Assembly (NCBI RefSeq): GCF_009932335.1
Contig: NZ_BLJF01000002.1
Location: 1 to 64,000 of the forward strand
Direction: 5' to 3'
Source: Pseudomonas asiatica
GTDB taxonomy: Bacteria; Pseudomonadota; Gammaproteobacteria; Pseudomonadales; Pseudomonadaceae
DNA length: 64,000 nt
This document shows positions 34,121 through 40,577 of this stretch, piece after piece. The notes under the pieces were generated by a model. The model was not told where the DNA came from. It saw only the letters and a list, made by a program, of their open reading frames with translations, and searched no databases. The position numbers were made by a program, and so were the translations under genes. Numbering within the stretch: position 1 is the stretch's first letter; each line of letters starts with the position of its first letter.

Positions 34121-34984
34121 ATGACCACTACACCTGTACGCCAGGAATACGAGGTGCAGCTGGAGCCTTTGCTCAGTGTGCCTGTGGAGCGCAACCTGCC
34201 GTTGGCTCAGCGCCTGTGGCAGCACGGTTGGTTGCGCAAGGCGGTCATCCTGCTGGTGATCGCCGTGCTGTGGGAGGCCATTGCCCGCTACCAGGGCAAC
34301 GATCTGCTGCTACCGACCTTCCTGCAGACGGCCACGGCGCTGTGGGACGGCATGGTCAGCGGTGAGTTGCCCGCCAAGGTTGGCGTGTCGCTGGTAATTC
34401 TGCTCAAGGGTTACCTGCTGGGGATCATCCTGGCCTTCGGCCTCACTAGCTTGGCGGTGTCGACCCAGCTTGGGCGCGATCTGCTGGGCACCCTGACCTC
34501 GATGTTCAACCCATTGCCAGCGATTGCCCTGTTGCCGCTCGCTTTGCTGTGGTTCGGGCTGGGCGACAACAGCCTGATCTTCGTGCTGGTGCACTCGGTG
34601 CTATGGGCGCTGGCGCTGAATACCTATGCGGGCTTTCTCGGCGTGTCGGAGACCCTGCGCATGGCCGGGCGCAATTACGGCCTGAAAGGGCTGCGGCTGG
34701 TGCTGCATATCCTGGTGCCGGCGGCGCTGCCGTCGATCCTGTCGGGGCTGAAGATCGGCTGGGCGTTCGCCTGGCGCACACTGATCGCTGCCGAGCTGGT
34801 GTTCGGGGCCAGCAGTGGCAAAGGCGGGCTGGGTTGGTACATCTTCCAGAACCGCAACGAGCTGTACACCGACAAGGTGTTTGCCGGGTTGGCGGTGGTG
34901 ATCCTGATCGGCTTGCTGGTGGAAGGGCTGGTGTTCAATACCCTGGAGCGGTTGACCGTTCGCCGCTGGGGGATGCAGCGCTGA
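34121..34984 (+). CDS. ABC transporter permease, TauC/SsuC type
   Basis: A 287-residue inner-membrane permease of the BPD-transport family with six predicted membrane helices (first at about residues 42-58, AVILLVIAVLWEAIARY). The EAA loop that docks on the ATPase is seen as AGRNYGLKGLRLVLHILVPAALP. It completes the dioxygenase-binding protein-ATPase-permease unit. Downstream the accessory hcp island begins after 224 bp. Confidence 0.9.
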   Translation: MTTTPVRQEYEVQLEPLLSVPVERNLPLAQRLWQHGWLRKAVILLVIAVLWEAIARYQGNDLLLPTFLQTATALWDGMVSGELPAKVGVSLVILLKGYLLGIILAFGLTSLAVSTQLGRDLLGTLTSMFNPLPAIALLPLALLWFGLGDNSLIFVLVHSVLWALALNTYAGFLGVSETLRMAGRNYGLKGLRLVLHILVPAALPSILSGLKIGWAFAWRTLIAAELVFGASSGKGGLGWYIFQNRNELYTDKVFAGLAVVILIGLLVEGLVFNTLERLTVRRWGMQR

Positions 34985-35208
34985 CGCGCATGTGCTTGGT
35001 TGGCCCGATCGTCGGCTTGCCGGTGATCGGCCTGATGTTGTCGGCCCAAATGGCGTAGCTCTGAAACACGTTCAAATATTTTCAAGCCGACTTGTCGTAT
35101 AACTTGTAAGAAAATTCCTAATTTAGCATCGATCTCCGCAGAACGATTGCGTTGGAGTTTTTCCGTGCCTAGCCTGTTCCGCTCAATTGTTTACGAGGAA
35201 CAGTAACC
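34985..35208 (+). promoter_or_regulatory. Intergenic region upstream of hcp
   Basis: This 224-bp gap becomes AT-rich from about 35070. CTTGTCG (35090-35096) and TATAAC (35098-35103) lie close together, but no promoter with standard spacing stands out. GAGGAACAG (about 35193-35201) is a good ribosome site for hcp at 35209. The island boundary on the left is probably in this gap. Confidence 0.4.
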
Positions 35209-35697
35209 ATGGCTTTCGACGCTTATATTCAAATCGCGGAAATCGCTGGCGAAGCAAAGGACGAGCAATACAGCAACTGGATCGAGATCCTTGGCTACAC
35301 GTTCGGCAGCAGCCAAAGCGCCTCCGCCACCGCCAGTTCCGCAGGCGGCGCCACTTCCGGGCGTACCACCCTGAGCAACCTCACCTTCACCAAGTACCTG
35401 GACAACGCCAGTTGCAAACTGCTCGAAGCCAGTTGCGCCGGGCAGCACCTGAAAGAGGTGAGGCTGGTCGTCTGCCGCGCCGGTGGGGACAAGCTCAAAT
35501 ACTACGAAGTGGTGCTCGAAGAAGTGATCATCGCCGACTATGCACAAAGCGCGCATGCCGGCGTGCCGACTGAAATCATCCAGCTCGACTACGGCCGTAT
35601 CAAGACCACCTACACCCGGCAGCAACGCGCCGATGGCCGTGCCGGCGGCAATGTGACCGGTGGCTGGGACCGGATTGCCAACAAGAAGTTTGCGTGA
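35209..35697 (+). CDS. hcp: Hcp, type VI secretion tube protein (orphan)
   Basis: A 162-residue Hcp-family protein that forms the hexameric tube rings of the type VI secretion apparatus and can act as chaperone for small effectors inside the ring. Family features: MAFDAYIQIAEIAGEAKDEQ at the start, the beta-barrel segment YTFGSSQS, and TEIIQLDYGRIKTTYTRQ near the end. GC and codon use are like the chromosome around it. No other T6SS structural gene (tss, clpV, vgrG) lies in the window, so this copy must work with an apparatus encoded elsewhere. The next gene begins 9 bp downstream, the usual arrangement for an Hcp cargo effector. Confidence 0.93.
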   Translation: MAFDAYIQIAEIAGEAKDEQYSNWIEILGYTFGSSQSASATASSAGGATSGRTTLSNLTFTKYLDNASCKLLEASCAGQHLKEVRLVVCRAGGDKLKYYEVVLEEVIIADYAQSAHAGVPTEIIQLDYGRIKTTYTRQQRADGRAGGNVTGGWDRIANKKFA

Positions 35698-35706
35698 GGA
35701 ACGACC

Positions 35707-36681
35707 ATGTCCGAGGCACGCAGCTTTATAAATCCCAAGGCACAGAATTACGCGACGCTGAAGAACGGTACACCGATGAACGCCAACCAGCAGGCCAAGT
35801 TCGATGTGCTCAATGGGCATATCGTCAACACCGTGGTCTTGGCCGGCGAACTGGTGATCGTCGGTGACCCCGATACTTCTTCCTGCACCAGCCATGAAGC
35901 CTTTCTCATGGGCAAGGCGGCTGGCATCCACCGCGACATCATGCTCAACGGGGGCGGTGTTGACGGTTTCATGCTGGATAACTTCGAGATGCTGCAAAGT
36001 CTACTGGCCCATGCATCGATGGGGGCAGGGGCAGCGAGCGATGGCTGGGCCAGGTATCTGGATGCAATCAAGAAGACGCTGGAACAGATCGAGCTACTGC
36101 ACCGCGAGCATATGAGTGGTGGTGTGTTCAGGGCGCGGGAAGAGTTCTATGCCAAGCGTGTGGAGCTGTTCAGGACGTTGGACGAACAGCTGGGGAGGAC
36201 GGCCGCCTATGGCTCGGGTCTACGAAATCAGGGATCGATCAAGCGAATGCTGCAGCTTTCCACCAAGCGTTATCTGAATGCTGGGGAGATATCCGGGTAT
36301 GCAGAGAAGGTAACGGGAGTGGCGAAGGCTGCGAGTCTGATCAAGAAAGGGGCCTACATCGGGGTTGCGTTGGATGTAGCCGCTACTGGGCTGGAAATTA
36401 AAAAAGCTTGTACTCTGGGGCGGGAAAAGGAGTGTGCCAGAGCTAAGTACGTAGAGGGTGGTTCTCTGTTATTAGGTTTGACTGGAAGTAGTATTGTGGG
36501 CGCTTATGGCGGTGCAATCGCCACCGGGGCATGCGCGTTTGTGCTAGGAATTACAACAGGTCCTGGCTCTTTGGTTTGCGGAGTGGTCGGCGGGGCGGTT
36601 GGGGGAGCAGTCGGCGGCGAGATCTTTGGGGGATGGGGTGAAATTGCAGGTGATTTCCTATATCGCAAGGTTTCAGAATGA
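35707..36681 (+). CDS. Putative Hcp-delivered pore-forming T6SS effector (glycine-zipper C terminus)
   Basis: A 324-residue protein I cannot place in a named family with certainty. Residues 1-130 are soluble (SCTSHEAFLMGKAAGIHRDI, MLNGGGVDGFMLDNFEML), 130-205 are helical and charged, and 205-235 hold a short hydrophobic helix. From residue 251 a Gly-rich hydrophobic tail follows, with GSSIVGAYGGAIATGACAF and GGAVGGAVGGEIFGG, classic GxxxG glycine zippers, and a short charged end (LYRKVSE). This architecture recalls the pore-forming effector Tse4 of P. aeruginosa; homology is not shown. It directly follows hcp, and its stop overlaps a membrane-protein gene (ATGA), as in effector-immunity pairs. 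No N-terminal signal peptide is present. GC falls from about 36230 onward, inside the gene, so the C-terminal half looks recombined. Confidence 0.7.
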   Translation: MSEARSFINPKAQNYATLKNGTPMNANQQAKFDVLNGHIVNTVVLAGELVIVGDPDTSSCTSHEAFLMGKAAGIHRDIMLNGGGVDGFMLDNFEMLQSLLAHASMGAGAASDGWARYLDAIKKTLEQIELLHREHMSGGVFRAREEFYAKRVELFRTLDEQLGRTAAYGSGLRNQGSIKRMLQLSTKRYLNAGEISGYAEKVTGVAKAASLIKKGAYIGVALDVAATGLEIKKACTLGREKECARAKYVEGGSLLLGLTGSSIVGAYGGAIATGACAFVLGITTGPGSLVCGVVGGAVGGAVGGEIFGGWGEIAGDFLYRKVSE

Positions 36682-37049
36682 CTATGTTTGAGCCTGGCCT
36701 GATTGTCTTGATGATCTTTGGCTTGGGAGTAATAACTCTGCTTGTCCTGGTTTATGTTGCTTATGCATGTTTAGATAGGGCTGAATCCCTTTTGGAGAAG
36801 TCTAGATATATACAGGGCGTTAAGGAAGGCTTTTTTCATGCTGGTATGCCGGGTAAGGTTTTACGTGTGTGCAGTATTGCCTTTCTTTTGACAATGCCAG
36901 GCCCCTACGTACAGCGTGGACTAGCAAACTCCGACGAGATAAAGAGATTTCCGAGGTCGCTGAGATTTTTGTTAATTGGGCTATGGCTAGCATTGACGAT
37001 TGAAGTCTTAGCTATGCTGGCGTTTCAGGCTTGGCTTTATTATGTTTGA
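36678..37049 (+). CDS. Putative immunity membrane protein, copy 1 (cognate candidate)
   Basis: A 123-residue integral membrane protein with about three helices (residues 5-30, 62-77, 95-120). It starts inside the last codon of the effector gene (ATGA overlap), so it is probably co-translated with the toxin and is the cognate immunity protein. Shared family signature with the two copies downstream: FHAGMPGKVLRVCSIAFLL, then a position matching GL.n.DEI.RFP. An inner-membrane immunity protein is what a pore-forming effector needs. The gene is markedly AT-rich. Function is inferred from context. Confidence 0.72.
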   Translation: MTMFEPGLIVLMIFGLGVITLLVLVYVAYACLDRAESLLEKSRYIQGVKEGFFHAGMPGKVLRVCSIAFLLTMPGPYVQRGLANSDEIKRFPRSLRFLLIGLWLALTIEVLAMLAFQAWLYYV

Positions 37050-37245
37050 ATTGCCTTGGGTGGCAGTCGTAAGCTCTTTGGGCCTGAGTGACTTTGTGAG
37101 GGGAAAAGGGCTGGTTGATGCTCCAGAGGTACGAGCAGTAACTGAGTACATCGAAAGGCTACTGATTTCGCTGTGGCTCACGAACCTTGTCGTTGTCAGC
37201 ATTTTGCATGTGGGTAGGGGCTTTACGAAACTGATTGCCAGGTGA
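37042..37245 (+). pseudogene. Truncated immunity-like fragment (C-terminal half only)
   Basis: A 67-residue reading frame overlapping the end of copy 1 by 8 bp. Its part FVRGKGLVDAPEVRAVTEYI followed by ERLLISLW aligns with the C-terminal half of the neighbouring immunity proteins (FARKGLVDEAQLQNFPTRM then KRLLIVTW in copy 2). The N-terminal helix and the HAG..GK..R.C block are missing. It is best read as the remnant of a fourth copy left by deletion or recombination; it could still be translated as a one- or two-helix peptide. Confidence 0.6.
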
Positions 37246-37290
37246 CCACTCCTACGGTGATTTGCAATAATTTACGGTGAGTAATAAAGC

Positions 37291-37650
37291 GTGAGCAGTC
37301 TTGAGATGAATGTGGTCGCGATTTGTTTTTTCTGCTTGGGTATGGTTGCGCTTTTAGTGAAAATATATGTCGCCATAAGATATCTTGATGAGATTGAAGG
37401 TCTGCTATCAAAAAGCAGTTTTGTATCGGGGAATAGGAAGCTTTATTTGCACGCAGGCATCATCGGTAAGATTATGCGTATCTGTACCATATCAACACTT
37501 CTGAGCACGCCATACCTATTTGCTCGCAAGGGATTGGTTGACGAGGCGCAACTGCAGAACTTTCCGACGCGTATGAAAAGACTGCTTATAGTAACGTGGT
37601 GCACAATGTGTATTTCTTCAGTCGCATTCCTCGCGCTCGGGTCTTTTTAA
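37291..37650 (+). CDS. Putative immunity membrane protein, copy 2
   Basis: A 119-residue membrane protein starting at GTG 37291. It shares with copies 1 and 3 the pattern LHAGIIGKIMRICTISTLL, FARKGLVDEAQLQNFP and KRLLIVTW. Three hydrophobic stretches are visible (about 7-28, 60-75, 95-115). The ribosome site is poor (CGGTGAG 10 bp upstream), so expression may be low or from another start. No effector gene stands in front of it, so it may protect against effectors of rivals (orphan immunity). AT-rich like copy 1. Confidence 0.68.
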   Translation: MSSLEMNVVAICFFCLGMVALLVKIYVAIRYLDEIEGLLSKSSFVSGNRKLYLHAGIIGKIMRICTISTLLSTPYLFARKGLVDEAQLQNFPTRMKRLLIVTWCTMCISSVAFLALGSF

Positions 37651-37796
37651 GAAAGTGTTTGGAGGAAGCGCGCAGGCTGCAGTGTGATGCGCGGTGCTCA
37701 ATTTCGCCTTGTCTGACGAAGCTTGCCGGGAAGATGGGAGCAACAAGGTTGTTGGTTTGACCCGCTTGGGAGGCGAGTGTGTGGAAAGAGGATTGA

Positions 37797-38180
37797 ATGA
37801 AATCGACAGTTGAAGTAATAGGAATGTCCATGTTGTTATTCTGGATAATGATCAGTGTGGGTATTATGATTTACCTAGCCTGCCGATATCTTGATTTGGT
37901 TGAATCGAACCTGTCGGGATGCAGTTATGTACGAAGTAATCGGTTAAGTTTCTCATCGGCGGGTTTGCTAGGTAAAGTGTTGCGCATCTGCCTGGCCGCA
38001 AATATGCTTATGATGCCCGGTGTCTTTGTTAGCAAAGGTGTTGCGGATGCTTCCGAAATATTGCGCTTTCCAAAGGATCTGAAAATTAAAATTCTAGTTT
38101 CGTGGGGAGGGCTAATGACTTCTACGGTTGTTTTTGTTGTTGCCCATAATGTTCTGAAGCTTTTAAGCTTGCCCAGTTGA
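37797..38180 (+). CDS. Putative immunity membrane protein, copy 3
   Basis: A 127-residue membrane protein with the same architecture as copies 1 and 2: first helix at about 8-30, SSAGLLGKVLRICLAANML at 60-78, FVSKGVADASEILRFPKDLK, then a last helix. The start follows a good ribosome site AAGAGGA (37786-37792). It lies 147 bp after copy 2, and the spacer (37651-37796) is more GC-rich than the genes around it and may hold a remnant of another gene. Like copy 2 it lacks an adjacent toxin. Confidence 0.68.
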   Translation: MKSTVEVIGMSMLLFWIMISVGIMIYLACRYLDLVESNLSGCSYVRSNRLSFSSAGLLGKVLRICLAANMLMMPGVFVSKGVADASEILRFPKDLKIKILVSWGGLMTSTVVFVVAHNVLKLLSLPS

Positions 38181-38323
38181 TTATATCGGCTTAATTTATT
38201 ATTAATCGGAGGGGTAAAGTGCCACTTTGCTATAAGTGGCTTGTGCTCTACTTTCATCTCGCAATTGCAGGCCAGGTTCTTAGCCATGGGAAATCGAGAC
38301 TTGCTGGTGGGTGAGCCTTAAGC
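38181..38323. other. Right end of the hcp island
   Basis: An AT-rich 143-bp gap between copy 3 and the convergent regulator gene. GCCACTT-TGCTAT-AAGTGGC (about 38220-38240) forms a 7-bp hairpin that may end transcription. GC returns to the chromosomal level at about 38260, which I take as the approximate right boundary. I see no integrase, tRNA or direct repeat that would define an attachment site. Confidence 0.4.
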
Positions 38324-38887
38324 TCAATGGCCATCCTGATACTGTGCCGCCGCTTCAACGAGTGTCCTGGCAATCTCCATGCGTAGCTGGCTGGGCTGTT
38401 CGATCACCACGCCTGCTCCCTGGCTCAGCACCCACCAGCGCAACCCCCAGCCATCCTCCACGGTGGCCCGCAGCCGATGGCCCTGCTCCAGCGCTGTCAG
38501 CTGCATATCGACACTCAACGGCGCTTCACGCAACTGTCGGGCCAGCAGGTCGCTGACCCAGGCCTGTAGCTCGACCCCTTCACCTTGCGCCGGCTGCAGC
38601 GAACCACCGCGCAAAAAACCCTGCAGATCGAAATTCCCACGCAACTCGCCAGCAACGTTCGCCGACCAGTGCCAGCCAAACGGAATGCTCTTGTCATTGC
38701 GCTCCAGCGGAAATATCAGCGACAGCTCATTGAGATCACGCTCGACAGTGCGTTTGCTGACGGTGAAGCCCACGTCACGCAGGCGCCAGACCAATTCGGC
38801 GCTGGTAATGCCAGGGGAACGGCTGGGCAACTGGCGCAGCAGCGCCCACTGTCGGCTGAGGGTGGCGCGAGTGGTGGCGAACGGCAA
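38324..38887 (-). CDS. Transcriptional regulator with N-terminal HTH and WYL/WCX-like C-terminal domain
   Basis: A 187-residue protein if started at TTG 38887, which follows AAGGACG at a good distance; a GTG at 38956 would add 23 residues (210) but has no clear ribosome site. An N-terminal winged helix (about 5-60, ITSAELVWRLRDVGFTVSKRTVERDL) is followed by a segment where WYL domains begin (FGWHWSANV) and a C-terminal WCX-like part (LRWWVLSQGAGVVIEQPSQLR). The classical WYL tripeptide is not evident, and the protein is shorter than the usual 300-residue family members, so the middle may be reduced. Target genes are unknown; the divergent neighbour is a Sel1-repeat gene. Confidence 0.75.
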   Translation of the reverse strand: MPFATTRATLSRQWALLRQLPSRSPGITSAELVWRLRDVGFTVSKRTVERDLNELSLIFPLERNDKSIPFGWHWSANVAGELRGNFDLQGFLRGGSLQPAQGEGVELQAWVSDLLARQLREAPLSVDMQLTALEQGHRLRATVEDGWGLRWWVLSQGAGVVIEQPSQLRMEIARTLVEAAAQYQDGH

Positions 38888-39094
38888 AAGATAACGTCCT
38901 TGTCTAGGCTTGCCGCAATAGGATGGCGGCAGGCGTGGGTCATGGCAATTGGCCACAGCCTGCTCAGATCAAGGAAGTCGCATTTGGTTGCCTGGTGCCG
39001 AATCGTTCGCGACAGGTTTTGACGTTACGTCACGCAGAATCACGCCTCATCACAGCCGAAGGTTGGGGTTGTGTGTCGTTCAATGAGGATGAAC

Positions 39095-39889
39095 ATGTCT
39101 GCTGCCAGCAATATCCATTCGCTGCTTGCCCGCCTTTTGCCCGAGCGGGTCATTGCCCCACCGGCCGCTGTCGGGAGGCGACAGCGACTGTTTGCCGGGA
39201 TCGGGTTGCCCAGCCAGCGCTCGCTGCTGGTCAGCCGCCTGGACGAAGCCAGCGACTTGCAGACGGTTTACGTCGACCTGCGCCGCCAGGCCTTGCAAGG
39301 CAATGTGGCGGCGCTCAACGACCTTGGCTGGATCTGGCTCAACGGCAAATACTGGCGTGCTGACACCGTGTTGGCCGGCCACCTGTTGCGCATGGCGGCC
39401 CTGCAAGGCAATGCCGCGGCGTGGTTCAACCTTGGGCAGCAACATTACTTCGGCAAAGGTATCGAACCCTCTTACCTACAGGCGGCGGAGTGCTACCGGC
39501 AGGCTTTCGAGCGGGGCATGCTGCATGCCGCTGCTGCGCTGGGTGACCTGTACGAGGAAGAAGTGTGCGATGGCAGCCTGCAGTGGCAGGTAGACCTGGT
39601 ACAGGCCTACCAGTGGTTCTTGCGCGGGGCCGAGCATGGCGAGGCACGCTGCCGTTTCGAGGTGGGCTACCGGTTGATGCACGGGCTGTACGTGGAGGCT
39701 GATCTCAAGGCCGCACTGTACTGGCTGGAGCTGGCGGCAGCTGCGGGGGTGGTGCAGGCGGCCGAAGAGCTGGCGGTACACTTCAGCAGCCGTGACGAGG
39801 GCCGCTACCAGGAGTGGCGTGACCGGGCGGTGCAGATGGGCAGTACATTGGCCTTGACCATGAAGCTGGAAGACCAGATACAGCCCTGA
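39095..39889 (+). CDS. Sel1-like tetratricopeptide repeat protein
   Basis: A 264-residue protein with about four Sel1-type repeats (roughly residues 70-245). Typical motifs are AALNDLGWIWLNGKYW, AAWFNLGQQHYFGKGI, HAAAALGDLYEEE, and ARCRFEVGYRLMHGLYVEADL followed by ALYWLELAAAAG. No convincing signal peptide is seen, so a cytoplasmic scaffold role is likely. The ATG at 39095 is 5 bp after AGGA (39086-39089) and is preferred over in-frame ATGs at 39083 and 39089. The molecular partner cannot be told from the sequence. Confidence 0.82.
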   Translation: MSAASNIHSLLARLLPERVIAPPAAVGRRQRLFAGIGLPSQRSLLVSRLDEASDLQTVYVDLRRQALQGNVAALNDLGWIWLNGKYWRADTVLAGHLLRMAALQGNAAAWFNLGQQHYFGKGIEPSYLQAAECYRQAFERGMLHAAAALGDLYEEEVCDGSLQWQVDLVQAYQWFLRGAEHGEARCRFEVGYRLMHGLYVEADLKAALYWLELAAAAGVVQAAEELAVHFSSRDEGRYQEWRDRAVQMGSTLALTMKLEDQIQP

Positions 39890-39908
39890 ATGCTCTGTTG
39901 CCTGTCCG

Positions 39909-40003
39909 GGCCTCTTCGCGGGTAAACTCGCTCCCACAGGTACCGCGCATGGCTTGAATCCTATGCAGCACCTGTGGGAGCGGGTTTACCCGCGAAGAGG
40001 CCG
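39909..40003. repeat. REP pair (class C, CTCTTCGCGGGTAAACTCGCTCCCAC)
   Basis: CCTCTTCGCGGGTAAACTCG (from 39911) and its inverted copy CGGGTTTACCCGCGAAGAGG (39981-40000) form a long imperfect palindrome with GGGAG next to the hairpin. It is the third REP class in the window and the only copy of it here. Confidence 0.9.
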
Positions 40004-40056
40004 GCACAGGCAGGCCAGAAGCCCCAGCATGAACAACAATTCATCCATCCCCCCGG

Positions 40057-40104
40057 TTGACGACAGGGGGAGGCACAGGCGTATATTGATAGTTAGCAAA
40101 CTAT
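40057..40104 (+). promoter_or_regulatory. Promoter and MarR operator of the efflux operon
   Basis: TTGACG (40057-40062) and TATATT (40082-40087) are spaced 19 bp as -35 and -10 (18 bp if -10 is read one base earlier). Immediately after lies the perfect inverted repeat ATAGTT-AGCA-AACTAT (40089-40104), of the kind bound by MarR-family repressors. It covers the expected transcription start 20 bp before the marR ATG, so autorepression is likely. Confidence 0.72.
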
Positions 40105-40124
40105 GAATATCCTTGGTTCCTGTC

Positions 40125-40577
40125 ATGTCCCTTGATCTCCTGCGCCTGCAAGTCAGCAGTGGCATGGTGGTTGCCGCCCGCCATTGGCGGCGCATCTGCC
40201 ATACCGCCCTGACCGGTTACGGCATTTCCGAGGCCTGCGCCGCGCCGTTGCTGATGATCGTGCGCCTGGGTGACGGCGTGCATCAGGTGGCCGTGGCCCA
40301 GGCCGCCGGCCTGGAAAGCCCGTCGCTGGTGCGCCTGCTCGACCAGCTGTGCAAGGCCGGCCTGGTATGCCGCAGCGAGGACCCGCTGGACCGCCGCGCC
40401 AAGGCCCTGAGCCTGACCGCCGCAGGCCGCACGTTGGCCGAGTCCATCGAAGCCGAACTGGTGCGCCTGCGCCGCGAGGTGCTGCATGGCATCGACCAGG
40501 CCGACCTGGAAGCCGCCTTGCGCGTGCTGCGTGCCTTCGAAGCCGCCGGCCTGGGCAACACAGGCGGGGCAGCATGA
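40125..40577 (+). CDS. MarR-family transcriptional regulator of aromatic/drug efflux operon
   Basis: A 150-residue winged-helix repressor. The recognition region reads QVAVAQAAGLESPSLVRLLDQL, followed by the wing GLVCRSEDPLDRRAKALSLT with the DxRR motif of the family. The ATG at 40125 lies 20 bp after the operator; the upstream in-frame TTG at 40113 is less likely. The stop overlaps the start of the efflux gene (ATGA), so regulator and transporter are co-translated. Phenolic or carboxylic aromatic compounds are plausible inducers by analogy with aae systems; none can be read from the sequence. Confidence 0.88.
   Translation: MSLDLLRLQVSSGMVVAARHWRRICHTALTGYGISEACAAPLLMIVRLGDGVHQVAVAQAAGLESPSLVRLLDQLCKAGLVCRSEDPLDRRAKALSLTAAGRTLAESIEAELVRLRREVLHGIDQADLEAALRVLRAFEAAGLGNTGGAA

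Noticed and set aside
35000..35020. Sigma-54 promoter before hcp (TGGCCCG followed by TTGCC)
   Set aside because: The spacing between GG and GC is one base too long and the -24 element deviates. Too weak to report.
37253..37280. Direct repeat TACGGTGA (37253-37260 and 37273-37280) as a recombination scar
   Set aside because: Eight bases at 20-bp distance is too short to separate from chance in AT-rich sequence.
40349..40573. Extended N terminus for the AaeB-like gene
   Set aside because: The frame is open to 40349, but it runs through marR in another frame, and the protein family begins at the ATG 40574, which overlaps the marR stop.
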